The notes under the pieces: model-generated | What the model was told of the DNA's origin: nothing | The model's database searches: none | Seen by the model: only the letters and a program-made list of their open reading frames with translations | Shown here: piece by piece, positions 40,906-49,626 of the stretch | Layout of the letters: the number at the start of each line of letters is the position of its first letter | Numbering within the stretch: position 1 is the first letter of the stretch | DNA from: Luteimonas abyssi | GTDB taxonomy: Bacteria > Pseudomonadota > Gammaproteobacteria > Xanthomonadales > Xanthomonadaceae | Length of the DNA stretch: 64,000 bases | NCBI RefSeq assembly: GCF_001482195.1 | Contig: NZ_KQ759763.1 | Location: 978,510 to 1,042,509 of the forward strand | Reading direction: 5' to 3' | Made by a program: the position numbers and the translations under genes

Positions 40906-41095
40906 CGTGATCGGGCTCCCCGGGGTTGAAACCCGATTCTCGCCCGAACGGCGCATCGGGGCGACGGTTCGCCGGCATCCGTCGCGCAGGCCGCGGCTTC
41001 ATCCCGCCGGTCCCGTGCGGGCGGAGGCGCACCTTGGTGGCGACGCACCCGGCCACAGTCGCTCGGGATCGAAGACCCTGACCTCCGGCACATCC

Positions 41096-41118
41096 ACTAG
41101 TGCGAACTTGGCACTAGT
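41096..41118. promoter_or_regulatory. perfect inverted repeat ACTAGTGC-N7-GCACTAGT, likely PadR operator
   Basis: Eight-base perfect arms at 41096-41103 and 41111-41118 lie 18 bases upstream of the PadR ATG. A symmetric site of this size directly before an autoregulated PadR operon is the expected operator. A promoter -35-like TTGGCA (41109-41114) overlaps the right arm, so binding would block transcription. Confidence 0.65.
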
Positions 41119-41136
41119 ATCGACCCCAACATAGCC

Positions 41137-41535
41137 ATGCCGGGTTCCACCGCCGCCATGTCCGCCTACGAGTCCGCCATCGACGTGCAGTTGCGCAAGT
41201 TCCAGAAGGAACTCAGCGCCGGCACCGTGTCGCTGGTGCTGCTGGCGGTGCTGGCTGGTGCCGAGGCACCGATGTACGGCTACCAGATCGCCAAACAGCT
41301 CGAGGCGGTCGGCGAGGGGGTGTTCGCCGGCAAGCAGAGCGCGCTGTACCCGGTGCTGCGCAACCTGGAGGCGGCCGGCTTGCTCGACAGCCATGTCGAG
41401 CCGTCGGTGGCCGGGCCGCCGCGCCGTTACTACCGGATCACGCCGGCCGGCCGCGACACCCTGGCGCACTGGATGCGCGCCTGGGCGGCCACCCGGCGTT
41501 CCGTCGATACCGTCCTGAGGGGAGTGAAGCCATGA
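41137..41535 (+). CDS. PadR-family transcriptional regulator
   Basis: This 132-residue PadR winged-helix repressor shows LRKFQKELSAGTVSLVLLAVL, the recognition region MYGYQIAKQLEAV, SALYPVLRNLEAAGLLDSHVE, then PPRRYYRITPAGRDTLAHWM. It is the first gene of a three-gene operon with overlapping neighbours and has an inverted repeat just upstream, so it probably represses the operon. ATG 41158 (MSAYESAID) is an alternative start that removes seven residues; neither has a visible ribosome site. Confidence 0.92.
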   Translation: MPGSTAAMSAYESAIDVQLRKFQKELSAGTVSLVLLAVLAGAEAPMYGYQIAKQLEAVGEGVFAGKQSALYPVLRNLEAAGLLDSHVEPSVAGPPRRYYRITPAGRDTLAHWMRAWAATRRSVDTVLRGVKP

Positions 41536-42440
41536 ACGAGCACCGCCTGCCGACCACGATCCCCGAGTACCTCGCCCACCTGCGCCGTGCGCTGGAAGGC
41601 GCGGACCCGGCGATGATCCAGGACGCGCTGTACGACGCCGAGGAGTATCTGCGCTCCGAACTGGCCGAGCACCCGGAACGCAGCGAGGCCGAAGTGATCG
41701 CCGCGGTCGCCTCGAGCTACGGTGCGCCGGACGAGGTCGCCGACATCTATCGCGACACCGAGGTCAAGGTGGAAACCGCGCTGCGGGCGCCCAAGCCCGC
41801 GCCGCGCGATTCCTGGCTGGGGCGCTTCTTCGGCGTCGCGGCCGATCCGCGCGCCTACGCATCGCTGTTCTACATGATCCTGACGCTGGCGACCGGCATC
41901 TTCTATTTCACCTGGGTGGTGACCGGCCTGTCGGTGTCGCTGGGGCTGGCGGTGCTGATCATCGGCGTGCCGTTCGTGATCCTGTTCTTCGGCTCGGTGC
42001 GCATCCTGTCGCTGGTGGAAGGGCGGCTGGTGGAGGTGATGCTCGGCGAGCGCATGCCGCGGCGTCCGCTGTATGCGGTGCGCGGGCGCGGCATCGTGCA
42101 GCGTATCGGCGACATGTTCACCGACCCGCGCACCTGGAGCACGCTGTTCTACATGCTGCTGATGCTGCCGCTGGGCATCGTGTATTTCTCCATCGCCGTG
42201 ACCCTGGGCAGTGCGTCGCTCGCGATGCTGCTGGCGCCGCTCGCACTGCTGCCCGGCGTCGAATTCAGCGTCTGGCTGTTCGGCCTCGACATCGCCCGCG
42301 ACGCCGCCTGGCTGCTGCCGCTGGTCTCGGTCGTCGGTGCGTTGCTGCTGTTCGTGACCCTGCACGTCGCGCGGACGGTCGGGCGAGCGCATGCGCTGCT
42401 GGCCAAGCACCTGCTGGTGAAGACGGCGCAGTACGCGTGA
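41532..42440 (+). CDS. HAAS-domain membrane protein with putative sensor domains
   Basis: This 302-residue protein starts with a helical HAAS-like domain (IPEYLAHLRRALEGADPAMI, DALYDAEEYLRSELAE) that is typically encoded next to PadR genes, then two repeated membrane parts. Each begins DPR-x-(A/T) and has paired helices (SLFYMILTLATGIFYFTWVV and TLFYMLLMLPLGIVYFSIAV), as in the putative-sensor domain, with an inner GRLVEVMLGERMPRRPLY link. It probably senses a membrane state and feeds back on the PadR protein. It overlaps PadR by four bases and the CocE gene by four (GTGA). Confidence 0.85.
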   Translation: MNEHRLPTTIPEYLAHLRRALEGADPAMIQDALYDAEEYLRSELAEHPERSEAEVIAAVASSYGAPDEVADIYRDTEVKVETALRAPKPAPRDSWLGRFFGVAADPRAYASLFYMILTLATGIFYFTWVVTGLSVSLGLAVLIIGVPFVILFFGSVRILSLVEGRLVEVMLGERMPRRPLYAVRGRGIVQRIGDMFTDPRTWSTLFYMLLMLPLGIVYFSIAVTLGSASLAMLLAPLALLPGVEFSVWLFGLDIARDAAWLLPLVSVVGALLLFVTLHVARTVGRAHALLAKHLLVKTAQYA

Positions 42441-44701
42441 AACCGCCGTCGATGTGGCGCTGGTTGCCGCTGTCGCTGGGTGCGGTGCTGATGTTCGCCG
42501 CGCTACCCGCTGGTGCCGTGGAGGACACCTTCATCTTGCCCGAGGCGGGTGAACGGCATGCCGCATTGGCGTCGCTTTCGGATCAGGTGCTTGCGGCGCA
42601 TGCCCGCCTGCAGGTGACGCTGACCGACAGCAACCTGGCGCATCTGCGCGTGACCGCCGGGCATTCGTCCGACGCGGTCGCCTCGATCGAGGCGATGATC
42701 GAGCAGGCCCGCGGCGACGGAGACGAGACGCGGGCGCAGCGCTGGATGCCCTATCTGGTGTACGCGCGCGCGGCGCTCGCGGATGGTGCGCCGGGTAGCG
42801 CATATGCGGAGGCGTTTCGCGCGGTGTTCGAGCCCTTGGACGACCTGCAGGCGCAACGGACCGCGTCCTGGTTCGTCGCCGACGCTCCGCGCGCCCGCGA
42901 AACGCTGGCCGGGTCGTTGGCCGCACTGCAGGGCCGGACGGAGGTGTCGCTGGAGGAGGCGCTGGATCTCGCGCGCCGGCAGGCGTTCGTCGAGGTCTTC
43001 GAGGCATCGGCCACCCTGTCGCCTGCGTTGATCGCCCAGGACGAGTCGCGTCGCTACCTGATCGACGACCAGGTGCTGATCAGGACGCCGTCGGGCGCAA
43101 CGCTGTCGGCGGTCGTCGTGCGCGGTCGGGAGGCGGTGGCGGCGCAGCCGGCCGCGATGCTGTTCACGATCTACACCGATCCGGTCGCCAACCGGGCGAT
43201 CGCGCTACGTGCCGCGTCACGCGGTTACATCGGCGTCGTCGTGGATGCGCGTGGAAAACGACTGAGCGAGGACGACATCCGTCCCTACGAGACCGAGGCC
43301 GACGACGCCACGGCGGCCATCGAATGGATCGCCGCGCAGCCGTGGAGCGACGGCAGGGTCGGCATGTACGGGGGAAGCTATTCCGGCTTCGCGGCGTGGG
43401 CGGCGACCAAACGCATGCCCGCCGCACTCAGGACCATCGTGCCGTACGTGGCCGCGATCCCGGGACTCGGGTTGCCGATGGAGAACAACGTGTTCCTTTC
43501 GGCGAACTACGCATGGCCGTTCTTCGTGGCCGGCAGCCGTCTGCTCGAGACGGAGACCTACTCGGATCGGGCGCGGTGGCAGGCATTGCCGGAGGCCTGG
43601 TACTCGAGCGGGCGTGCGTACCGTGAGATCGACCAGGTCGACGGCACGCCGAACCCTTGGTTGCAGCGGTGGTTGTCGCACCCGTCCTACGACGCCTACT
43701 GGCAGGCCATGGTCCCTCAGGGCGACGAGTACGCTCGTATCGACATTCCGGTGCTGACCATCACCGGTTACTACGACGACGGCCAGATCTCCGCGCTCCA
43801 TTTCTTCAACGAGCACCTGCGCCACCGCCCGGACGCCGAGCACTACCTGCTGATCGGCCCGTACGACCACTTCGGCGCGCAGGCGTCGTCCAAGCAGCAG
43901 TCGCTGCGTGGATACGCGATCGACCCGTCGGCCCAGTTCGATACCGAGGAGGTGACGTTCGAGTGGCTCGATCACGTGCTGCGAGGCGCTGCGCGGCCGC
44001 AGCTGCTGCGCGATCGGGTGAACTACCAACTCATGGGTGCGGATGAATGGCGACACATCGCCTCGCTTGGTGCGGATGTCACCGTCACCGACTTCTTCCT
44101 TTCGGGACATGCAGCGGAGGGACTGCATCTCCGGCAGGAGGCGCCACCCGGACGTGCCTGGCTGACGCAACACGTCGACCTCGCCGATCGCAGCACCCGG
44201 CAACACGGCTACTACCCCGATCCCATCGTCCTCGAGCGGTTGGAGTCCGGCAGCGGATTCGCGTTCGCCAGTGCGCCGTTCGAGGCCGCGACCGACGTGG
44301 TCGGTACGTTTTCCGGCGAGCTCATGGTGCGCACCAACAAGCAGGATTTCGATTTCAGCGTGTCCTTGTACGAGGTGCGGCCGGATGGCAGCGCGATGCA
44401 ACTGTCCTACTACGTCGGCCGCGCCAGCTATGCGCACGACATGTCCCGTCGCCAGCGTCTGGTGCCCGGGGAGTGGACCTCGCTGCCGTTCGCCCGTACC
44501 CGGATGACAGGGCGTCGCATGCCGGCGGGAAGCCGGCTGCTGGCGGTCGTGGACGTGCTGAAGGACCCGATGCATCAGGTCAACATGGGCACGGGGGGGG
44601 ACGTCAGCGACGAGTCCGTCGCCGATGCAGGGGCGCCGCTGCGCGTGGAGTGGCGCAACGACAGCGTGCTCAGGGTGCCGCTGCGGGCCGCCGAACCTTG
44701 A
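42437..44701 (+). CDS. CocE/NonD-family (S15) hydrolase
   Basis: This 754-residue secreted alpha/beta hydrolase of the X-Pro dipeptidyl-peptidase/CocE type has a signal peptide (LSLGAVLMFAALPAGA), an extra N-terminal helical region, then RGYIGVVVDARGKRLSE, AAIEWIAAQPWSDGRVGMYG, the nucleophile in GGSYSGF (Ser about 314), ITGYYDDGQ (Asp), IGPYDHFGAQ (His) and a C-terminal jelly-roll domain (DFDFSVSLYEVRPDGSA). It should cut amides, esters or peptides; the substrate is unknown. Translation begins with GTG overlapping the HAAS gene. It is the likely output of the PadR operon. Confidence 0.9.
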   Translation: MKPPSMWRWLPLSLGAVLMFAALPAGAVEDTFILPEAGERHAALASLSDQVLAAHARLQVTLTDSNLAHLRVTAGHSSDAVASIEAMIEQARGDGDETRAQRWMPYLVYARAALADGAPGSAYAEAFRAVFEPLDDLQAQRTASWFVADAPRARETLAGSLAALQGRTEVSLEEALDLARRQAFVEVFEASATLSPALIAQDESRRYLIDDQVLIRTPSGATLSAVVVRGREAVAAQPAAMLFTIYTDPVANRAIALRAASRGYIGVVVDARGKRLSEDDIRPYETEADDATAAIEWIAAQPWSDGRVGMYGGSYSGFAAWAATKRMPAALRTIVPYVAAIPGLGLPMENNVFLSANYAWPFFVAGSRLLETETYSDRARWQALPEAWYSSGRAYREIDQVDGTPNPWLQRWLSHPSYDAYWQAMVPQGDEYARIDIPVLTITGYYDDGQISALHFFNEHLRHRPDAEHYLLIGPYDHFGAQASSKQQSLRGYAIDPSAQFDTEEVTFEWLDHVLRGAARPQLLRDRVNYQLMGADEWRHIASLGADVTVTDFFLSGHAAEGLHLRQEAPPGRAWLTQHVDLADRSTRQHGYYPDPIVLERLESGSGFAFASAPFEAATDVVGTFSGELMVRTNKQDFDFSVSLYEVRPDGSAMQLSYYVGRASYAHDMSRRQRLVPGEWTSLPFARTRMTGRRMPAGSRLLAVVDVLKDPMHQVNMGTGGDVSDESVADAGAPLRVEWRNDSVLRVPLRAAEP

Positions 44702-44761
44702 GCGTGCCGATCGACACCGCGCGCAGGGCCCGAGGCCTGACCCGGCCCGCGGATCGCGCTA

Positions 44762-44797
44762 TGGTGCCGGTGCCGGCGCATCTCGGCACCGGCGCCA
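44762..44797 (+). promoter_or_regulatory. long hairpin in the leader of a small secreted protein
   Basis: Arms GCCGGTGCCG (44766-44775) and CGGCACCGGC (44784-44793) pair perfectly around GCGCATCT, and the stem extends through a T-G pair to TGG/CCA, giving 14 pairs. The AGGAG ribosome site begins three bases after the stem. It could block or expose that site, or protect the mRNA; no poly-T tract follows, so it is not a typical terminator. Confidence 0.6.
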
Positions 44798-44812
44798 TCA
44801 GGAGCAACCGCT

Positions 44813-45040
44813 ATGGAAGGAAGGAAGAAGGTCTGGTTCGCGTTGGCGTTGATCGCGGGTCTGGGTGTCGCGGGGGGCGCCCAGGCGTACGGTCCCGGCA
44901 TGCACCCGGACGACGTGATGGTCCACCTCGAGCAGCATCGTGACGGCAGCTACGTAGAAACGTGGCAGACGCCGGAAGGTTTCGTCTACTACAAGCGCTG
45001 CGACTCCCCGTGGGGTCACTGCGAATGGTTCATGATGTGA
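44813..45040 (+). CDS. small secreted protein (75 residues)
   Basis: A signal peptide (MEGRKKVWFALALIAGLGVA, cleaved after AQA) is followed by about 50 mature residues: YGPGMHPDDVMVHLEQH, RDGSYVETWQTPEGFVYYKR, then CDSPWGHCEWFMM. Two cysteines near the end could form a disulfide, and the region is rich in aromatic residues. I know no family. AGGAG precedes the ATG after a strong hairpin (44762-44797). It stands alone between CocE and the convergent PHB depolymerase gene. Confidence 0.75.
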   Translation: MEGRKKVWFALALIAGLGVAGGAQAYGPGMHPDDVMVHLEQHRDGSYVETWQTPEGFVYYKRCDSPWGHCEWFMM

Positions 45041-45085
45041 CCATGCTCCGATCGTTCTGATCGGGCTTCGCCGCGGCGGGCGCGA

Positions 45086-46402
45086 TCAGCGCTTGCCGCG
45101 GCGGATCGGGGTGACGTTGCCAGCCGGCCTCGACTTCGTTTTCGCAGGGGCGTTCTCGCTGGCGTATCGCCCGATGAAATCGCGTACACGCGGGTAGACC
45201 ACGTTGCGCCAGCGGCGGCCGCTGAAGATGCCGTAGTGGCCGGCACCTTCGACGGTGAAGTGCTCGCGGTCGGCCTCGGGCACGCCGCTGCACAGCTTGT
45301 GCGCGGCGCGGGTCTGGCCGAGGCCGGAGATGTCGTCCAGTTCGCCCTCGACGGTCAGGATGGCGGTGCGGCGGATCGCCGCCGGACGCACACGCTCGCC
45401 GGCCACGTCCCATTCGCCGCGCGGCAGCAGGTGTTGCTGGAACACCACGCGAACGGTATCGAGGTAGTACTCGGCGGGCATGTCGAGCACGGCGTTGTAC
45501 TCGTCGTAGAAGCGCCGGTGGGCCTGGGCGTCGTCGTCGTCGCCCTTGACCAGGTTGCGATAGAAATCCCAGTGCGACATGAAGTGCCGCTCGGGATTCA
45601 TCGCCATGAAGCCCGCGTGCTGCAGGAAACCCGGATACACGCGGCGGCCGCGGCCGGGATAGTTCACCGGCACCTGGTGGATCAGGTTGTTCTCGAACCA
45701 CCACAGCGGGCGTTCGGTGGCGAGATCGTCGACCGAGGTCGGCGATTCTCGGGTATCGATCGGACCGCCCATGAGCACCAGCGAGCGCGGCGTGGTCTCG
45801 CCGCGCGCGGCCATCAGCGAGACCGCCGCCAGCACCGGGACGGTCGGCTGGCACACGCTGATGACGTGCAGGTCTTCGGCACCGATTTCGCGGATGAAAT
45901 CCTCGATGTAGGCGACGTAGTCGTCCAGGGTGAACGCGCCGTCCTCGGTGGGCACCATGCGCGCATCGACCCAATCGGTGATGTACACCTTGTGGTCGCG
46001 CAGCAGCGTGCGCACGGTGTCGCGCAGCAGGGTGGCGTGGTGCCCCGAAAGCGGCGCCACCACGAGCACCGGGGGCTGGCCCTTGAGGTCGGTGATCGCG
46101 CCGGCATCGTCGCTGAAGCGCTTGAAGCGCAGCAGGCGACAGAACGGCTTGCGGGCGATCTCGCGCTCGACCACCGGGTACACGCTACCGTCGACGTCCA
46201 CCGAGTGGATGTCGAACGCCGGCTTTTCGTAATCCTTGGCGACGCGGTAGAACAACTCGTTGGTCGCCGAGATCTGTTCGGCGCCCGGCGCCTGCGACAA
46301 CAGGCTGCCTTGGGCGGAGAACGCCTTGGCGTTGGCTTCGGCCCAGTAGGCGTACGGCGCCAGCCAAGCGCGACCGAGTTCATGGAGTTGGTACAGGAAC
46401 AT
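45086..46402 (-). CDS. phaZ: intracellular polyhydroxyalkanoate depolymerase (PhaZ)
   Basis: This 438-residue protein matches intracellular PHB depolymerases: MFLYQLHELGRAWLAPY, AYWAEANAKAFSAQ, VLVVAPLSGHHATLLRDTV, ITDWVDARMVP, the nucleophile motif VISVCQPTVPV (Cys 184), LMGGPIDTRESPT and a C-terminal GAGHYGIFSGRRWR with the catalytic His. The enzyme releases 3-hydroxybutyrate from storage granules in the cytosol. The start is set at MFLYQLHE. A short KTKSRPAGNVTPIRRGKR-like basic tail is present. 3-Hydroxybutyrate dehydrogenase for the next step is encoded at 51172. Confidence 0.9.
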   Translation of the reverse strand: MFLYQLHELGRAWLAPYAYWAEANAKAFSAQGSLLSQAPGAEQISATNELFYRVAKDYEKPAFDIHSVDVDGSVYPVVEREIARKPFCRLLRFKRFSDDAGAITDLKGQPPVLVVAPLSGHHATLLRDTVRTLLRDHKVYITDWVDARMVPTEDGAFTLDDYVAYIEDFIREIGAEDLHVISVCQPTVPVLAAVSLMAARGETTPRSLVLMGGPIDTRESPTSVDDLATERPLWWFENNLIHQVPVNYPGRGRRVYPGFLQHAGFMAMNPERHFMSHWDFYRNLVKGDDDDAQAHRRFYDEYNAVLDMPAEYYLDTVRVVFQQHLLPRGEWDVAGERVRPAAIRRTAILTVEGELDDISGLGQTRAAHKLCSGVPEADREHFTVEGAGHYGIFSGRRWRNVVYPRVRDFIGRYASENAPAKTKSRPAGNVTPIRRGKR

Positions 46403-46485
46403 GCGGGATCTCCGCTGGACGGCGTGCTGCTGCGGCGCAGCATAGCGGATCGCGCCCGGGACCGCCCGTGCCGCCGGGCGGGCGT

Positions 46486-47082
46486 TCAGGCGCCGGGGAT
46501 CTCCAGCGAGGTGGCGCTGTCGGCCAGCGCCGGGCCCAGCCAGCAGTGCGAGCCGAGCGGACGGAACCCGGCGTCCGCGAAGCGCTTGCGGTAGAACGCG
46601 GCGGGACGGCGCAGGAAGCCGTCGTCGTCGCCGTCGGCGTCGTCCTCGCGGGTGAAGGTTTCCAGAAACGCGACGCCGCCGCAGAGTTCGGCCAGGCCCG
46701 GCAGGCCGCGGTCGATCTCGCGCGTGGGCAGGTAGTGCAGCACGTCGCTGCAGACCACCAGGTCGGCGGGAGGGCAGGGGCGCAGCATGCCGAAATCGGA
46801 AAAGCGTGCAAGATGCAGATTGCGTCGCGTGCCGTAGCGCCCGATCGCGTAGTCGCTGCTGTCGAAGCCCAGGTACTGCGCCTTCGGCCGCAGCTTCAAC
46901 AGCGGTGCGCGCCAGGCACCTTCGCCGCAGCCGATGTCGAGCACGCTGCGCAGCGGGCGCTCGAGGTGGTATTCGGCGGTCGCGACGGCAAGCGCGACCT
47001 TGCGGGCCAGGCGCGTCGCGCCGCCGATATCGCCGCGGCGGTACCAGCGATCGAAGTAGGCGCGGTCGTATCGTTTCTCCAT
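46486..47082 (-). CDS. class I SAM-dependent methyltransferase
   Basis: This 198-residue methyltransferase has a Rossmann core: SVLDIGCGEGAWRAPLL (motif I, SAM binding) near residue 50, YLGFDSSDYAIG (motif II acidic residue), ADLVVCSDVLHYLP (motif IV) and GLPGLAELCGGVAFLE. The start MEKRYDRAYFDRWYRR is typical; an upstream in-frame ATG at 47142 adds 20 unconserved residues and overlaps the divergent HemJ start. The methyl acceptor is unknown. It ends 84 bases before the PhaZ start on the same strand. Confidence 0.88.
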   Translation of the reverse strand: MEKRYDRAYFDRWYRRGDIGGATRLARKVALAVATAEYHLERPLRSVLDIGCGEGAWRAPLLKLRPKAQYLGFDSSDYAIGRYGTRRNLHLARFSDFGMLRPCPPADLVVCSDVLHYLPTREIDRGLPGLAELCGGVAFLETFTREDDADGDDDGFLRRPAAFYRKRFADAGFRPLGSHCWLGPALADSATSLEIPGA

Positions 47083-47141
47083 CCCGGTACGATACCGGGC
47101 GCGGCGGATTCGCGCCGCAGCCACTTGCGCCCACGGAGCCA

Positions 47142-47597
47142 ATGATGCAAGCCTATTTCTGGGTCAAGACCTTCCATCTCGTGTTCGTCATCGCCTTCAT
47201 GGCGGCGGCGTTCTACCTGCCGCGCATCCTGGTGAACATCGCCGAGGCGGGCGACGAACCAGCGGTGCGCGCACGGCTGGTGCTGATGGGCAAGCGCCTG
47301 TACGGCTTCGGCCACGCGATGTTCGGGCTGGCGTTGGTGATCGGTCTGGGACTGTGGATGGGCTATCGCGCGATCGACGGCTTCCCGACGATGGTCGCGC
47401 CGGGCAGCGGCTGGATGCACGCCAAGCTGGCGCTGGTGGTGCTGGTCCTGGCGCACTTCATCATCGCCGGTCGCATGCTCAAGGGCGCCGCCGCCGGTCG
47501 TTCGGTGCCGTCGTCGCGCTGGCTGCGCTGGTTCAACGAAATCCCGGTGCTCGCACTGATCGCCATCGTCTGGCTGGTGCTGGCCAAGCCGTTCTGA
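47142..47597 (+). CDS. hemJ: HemJ-family protoporphyrinogen IX oxidase
   Basis: This 151-residue membrane protein fits HemJ, which oxidises protoporphyrinogen IX in haem synthesis. Signs are the invariant His in FWVKTFHLVFV (H12), FYLPRILVN, RLYGFGHAMFGLALVIGLGL, the invariant Lys in GWMHAKLALVV (K95) and the ending FNEIPVLALIAIVWLVLAKPF. About four membrane helices are present. Such proteins are often labelled CopD family. Two adjacent ATGs (47142 and 47145) make the exact start uncertain by one residue. It is divergent from the methyltransferase gene. Confidence 0.85.
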   Translation: MMQAYFWVKTFHLVFVIAFMAAAFYLPRILVNIAEAGDEPAVRARLVLMGKRLYGFGHAMFGLALVIGLGLWMGYRAIDGFPTMVAPGSGWMHAKLALVVLVLAHFIIAGRMLKGAAAGRSVPSSRWLRWFNEIPVLALIAIVWLVLAKPF

Positions 47598-47621
47598 CCC
47601 GCGTCGCGCCGCGTCGCGGCG

Positions 47622-49304
47622 TCAGTCCTGGAGCGCGGGTCGCGGGTCGCCTGCCGTGTCCGTGTGGCCTTCCACGCGGTCCCGGCCACCGCGTTTGGCC
47701 CGGTACATGGCGCCGTCGGCCCGATGCAACAGGGCGGCGGGTGCCGCATCGTCGTCGGCGAGCGTCGCCAGGCCGATGCTGGCGGTGATGACCAGGCCGG
47801 GGATGCCGAGCAATGGGCCGGTGCCGGCGATGCGGTGCCGCATCGCCTCCAGGCGCATATGGGCGCCGGCCGCGTCGACACCCGGCAGCAAGACCAGGAA
47901 CTCCTCGCCGCCCATGCGGATCACGTCCTCGCGGCGACGCACCGAGCCGGCCAGCGTCGCGCCGACCGCGGCGAGGACGCGATCGCCGGCCTCGTGGCCG
48001 TGCATGTCGTTGATCTGCTTGAACCGGTCGATATCGACGAACCCCAGCGACAGCGGCAGGCCCTCGGCACGCGCCCGCTCGAAGCAATCGTCCAGCCGCG
48101 CCAGGCCGGCGCGACGGTTGGGCAGACCGGTCAGGGCGTCGGTGTCGGCCAACTGGCGCATCGCGTCGCGTTGCTCGCGCAGCCGGCCGTACCGGTTGGT
48201 CAGGGTGTAGGCCATGACGATGAGGAACCAGGTCAGCGCCAGCTGCACGATCTCGACGCGGTACTCCACCACCGGCCGCGTGCCGGCCACCTGGGGTACG
48301 AACAGCAGCAGTAAGGGCACGATCGCGGCGATCGCCGCGAAGGCACGGCGGTCGCCGCGCCATACCGACAGGCAGGCCGCCACGGTCACCGCCAACGCGC
48401 CCAGCGCGAACAGGCGATCGACCAGCCACCAGGCCGACGCGAGCGCCGACGGCGGGAGCAGCGGCACCAGCACGCCCACGCCGATGAACAGGCGGATCAT
48501 CCAGCGCGAAAGGCGCCGCAGGCGCGGCGAGCGTCCGACGGTGCCAGCCTGCTGCCATGCGCCGTACGACACCGCCGCGAATCCGAAGCCGGTGAAGGCG
48601 ACCTGCCATTGCGTCTCGCGACCATCGACCGGCAGCCACGGTTGCGGATAGCCGCCCAGCCCGTTCAGCGTGGCCTGCCACAGCAGCAGGGTCAGACACA
48701 TGGCCACATGGGCGAGGAACGAGCGGTCGCGCGCGCCCACGAAGCCCATCAGGGCCGAGAAGGCGAGCGCCAACGCGATCGCCAGGCACGCTGCCCGCAC
48801 CATCAGGCGAAGCGTGTCCTCCTGCTGCACGGGGCTGGGGCCGCCCAGACGGACCGTCGGTATCCAGTGCGGCTTGACCGGCGGATGCCAGCCGACCTGG
48901 ACCGGGTCGTGGCTGCCGCGCTCGGGGACCACCACGAGGCCGACGCCGGTACGGAAGCGCGAATCCCGGGTCCTTGCGTCGTGCATCCGTCCGCAGACCT
49001 GGCGGTCGCCGAGGCCCACCATGACCTCGCCGCCGAACACATTGAACACGCTCACGGCCTGCGGCGTGCCGGACCAGCCCTCCGGCGGTGCCGGAATCTC
49101 GACCCGGTGCAGTGTCGTCAGCATCGCGGGATCGCAGGCCCGCATCGGGGTGGCGTCGCTGGTGGGCATGCCGCTGACCAGGTGCGTGGGCACGGCAGCG
49201 CGTGCGGCGCCGGTCATCGCCAACACCAGCGACAGCAAGAACGTGACGAGCACGGGCAGGGCGCGCCTTGCCGATTGATCCCCCGCCTGTCCTTGCGCCG
49301 TCAT
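47622..49304 (-). CDS. diguanylate cyclase with 7TM-type sensor region
   Basis: This 560-residue protein has a signal or first helix (LPVLVTFLLSLVLAMTGAA), a periplasmic beta domain (about 35-165), a block of about seven membrane helices (165-370), and a GGDEF domain: DTDALTGLPNRRAGLARLDD, FVDIDRFKQINDMHGHEAGD, the active site RMGGEEFLVLLPG near residue 465, and TASIGLATL. It makes cyclic di-GMP in response to an external signal, as 7TMR-DISM proteins do. The allosteric RxxD site five residues before the motif is not obvious (SVRRREDVIRMGG has RRED), so feedback inhibition is uncertain. Confidence 0.92.
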   Translation of the reverse strand: MTAQGQAGDQSARRALPVLVTFLLSLVLAMTGAARAAVPTHLVSGMPTSDATPMRACDPAMLTTLHRVEIPAPPEGWSGTPQAVSVFNVFGGEVMVGLGDRQVCGRMHDARTRDSRFRTGVGLVVVPERGSHDPVQVGWHPPVKPHWIPTVRLGGPSPVQQEDTLRLMVRAACLAIALALAFSALMGFVGARDRSFLAHVAMCLTLLLWQATLNGLGGYPQPWLPVDGRETQWQVAFTGFGFAAVSYGAWQQAGTVGRSPRLRRLSRWMIRLFIGVGVLVPLLPPSALASAWWLVDRLFALGALAVTVAACLSVWRGDRRAFAAIAAIVPLLLLFVPQVAGTRPVVEYRVEIVQLALTWFLIVMAYTLTNRYGRLREQRDAMRQLADTDALTGLPNRRAGLARLDDCFERARAEGLPLSLGFVDIDRFKQINDMHGHEAGDRVLAAVGATLAGSVRRREDVIRMGGEEFLVLLPGVDAAGAHMRLEAMRHRIAGTGPLLGIPGLVITASIGLATLADDDAAPAALLHRADGAMYRAKRGGRDRVEGHTDTAGDPRPALQD

Positions 49305-49626
49305 GGCCTTCTCCCGCGGGTATCTGGCCCGTCAGTGTCTCCATGCAAGTGTCGGGCCAGCCCGACGGCATGCCAAGGCTGGCGGCGCGGGGCCGTCGCG
49401 ACGACGCGAGTGTGTCGATGGCGCGGCGGGAAGGGGGGTCGGGTCATCTTCGCCGGGACACCCCGGTGAACGCCGGTCCCCGGACCGCGCCATGGCCTGC
49501 AGCACGCGGCCGGCGCATCGTGCGTGGGCATGTATCCGGCGTCGCCGCAGGCACATCGACGGCGCGAGGCCGCCCGTGGACGGCGGGCGACCTCTGCCGG
49601 AATCCGTCAGGTCGTGTCGGGGCGCG
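49305..49626. other. non-coding gap upstream of the diguanylate cyclase
   Basis: 322 bases with no supported gene. One stem is visible, CTGGCCCG (49324-49331) with CGGGCCAG (49353-49360), and a small CCGGG-ACAC-CCCGG hairpin follows further right. This is the leader of the leftward cyclase gene. I looked for a cyclic di-GMP riboswitch and saw none of its conserved core. Confidence 0.4.

Noticed and set aside
49305-49626. A cyclic di-GMP riboswitch before the diguanylate cyclase
   Set aside because: Only generic stems are seen; the conserved riboswitch core is absent.
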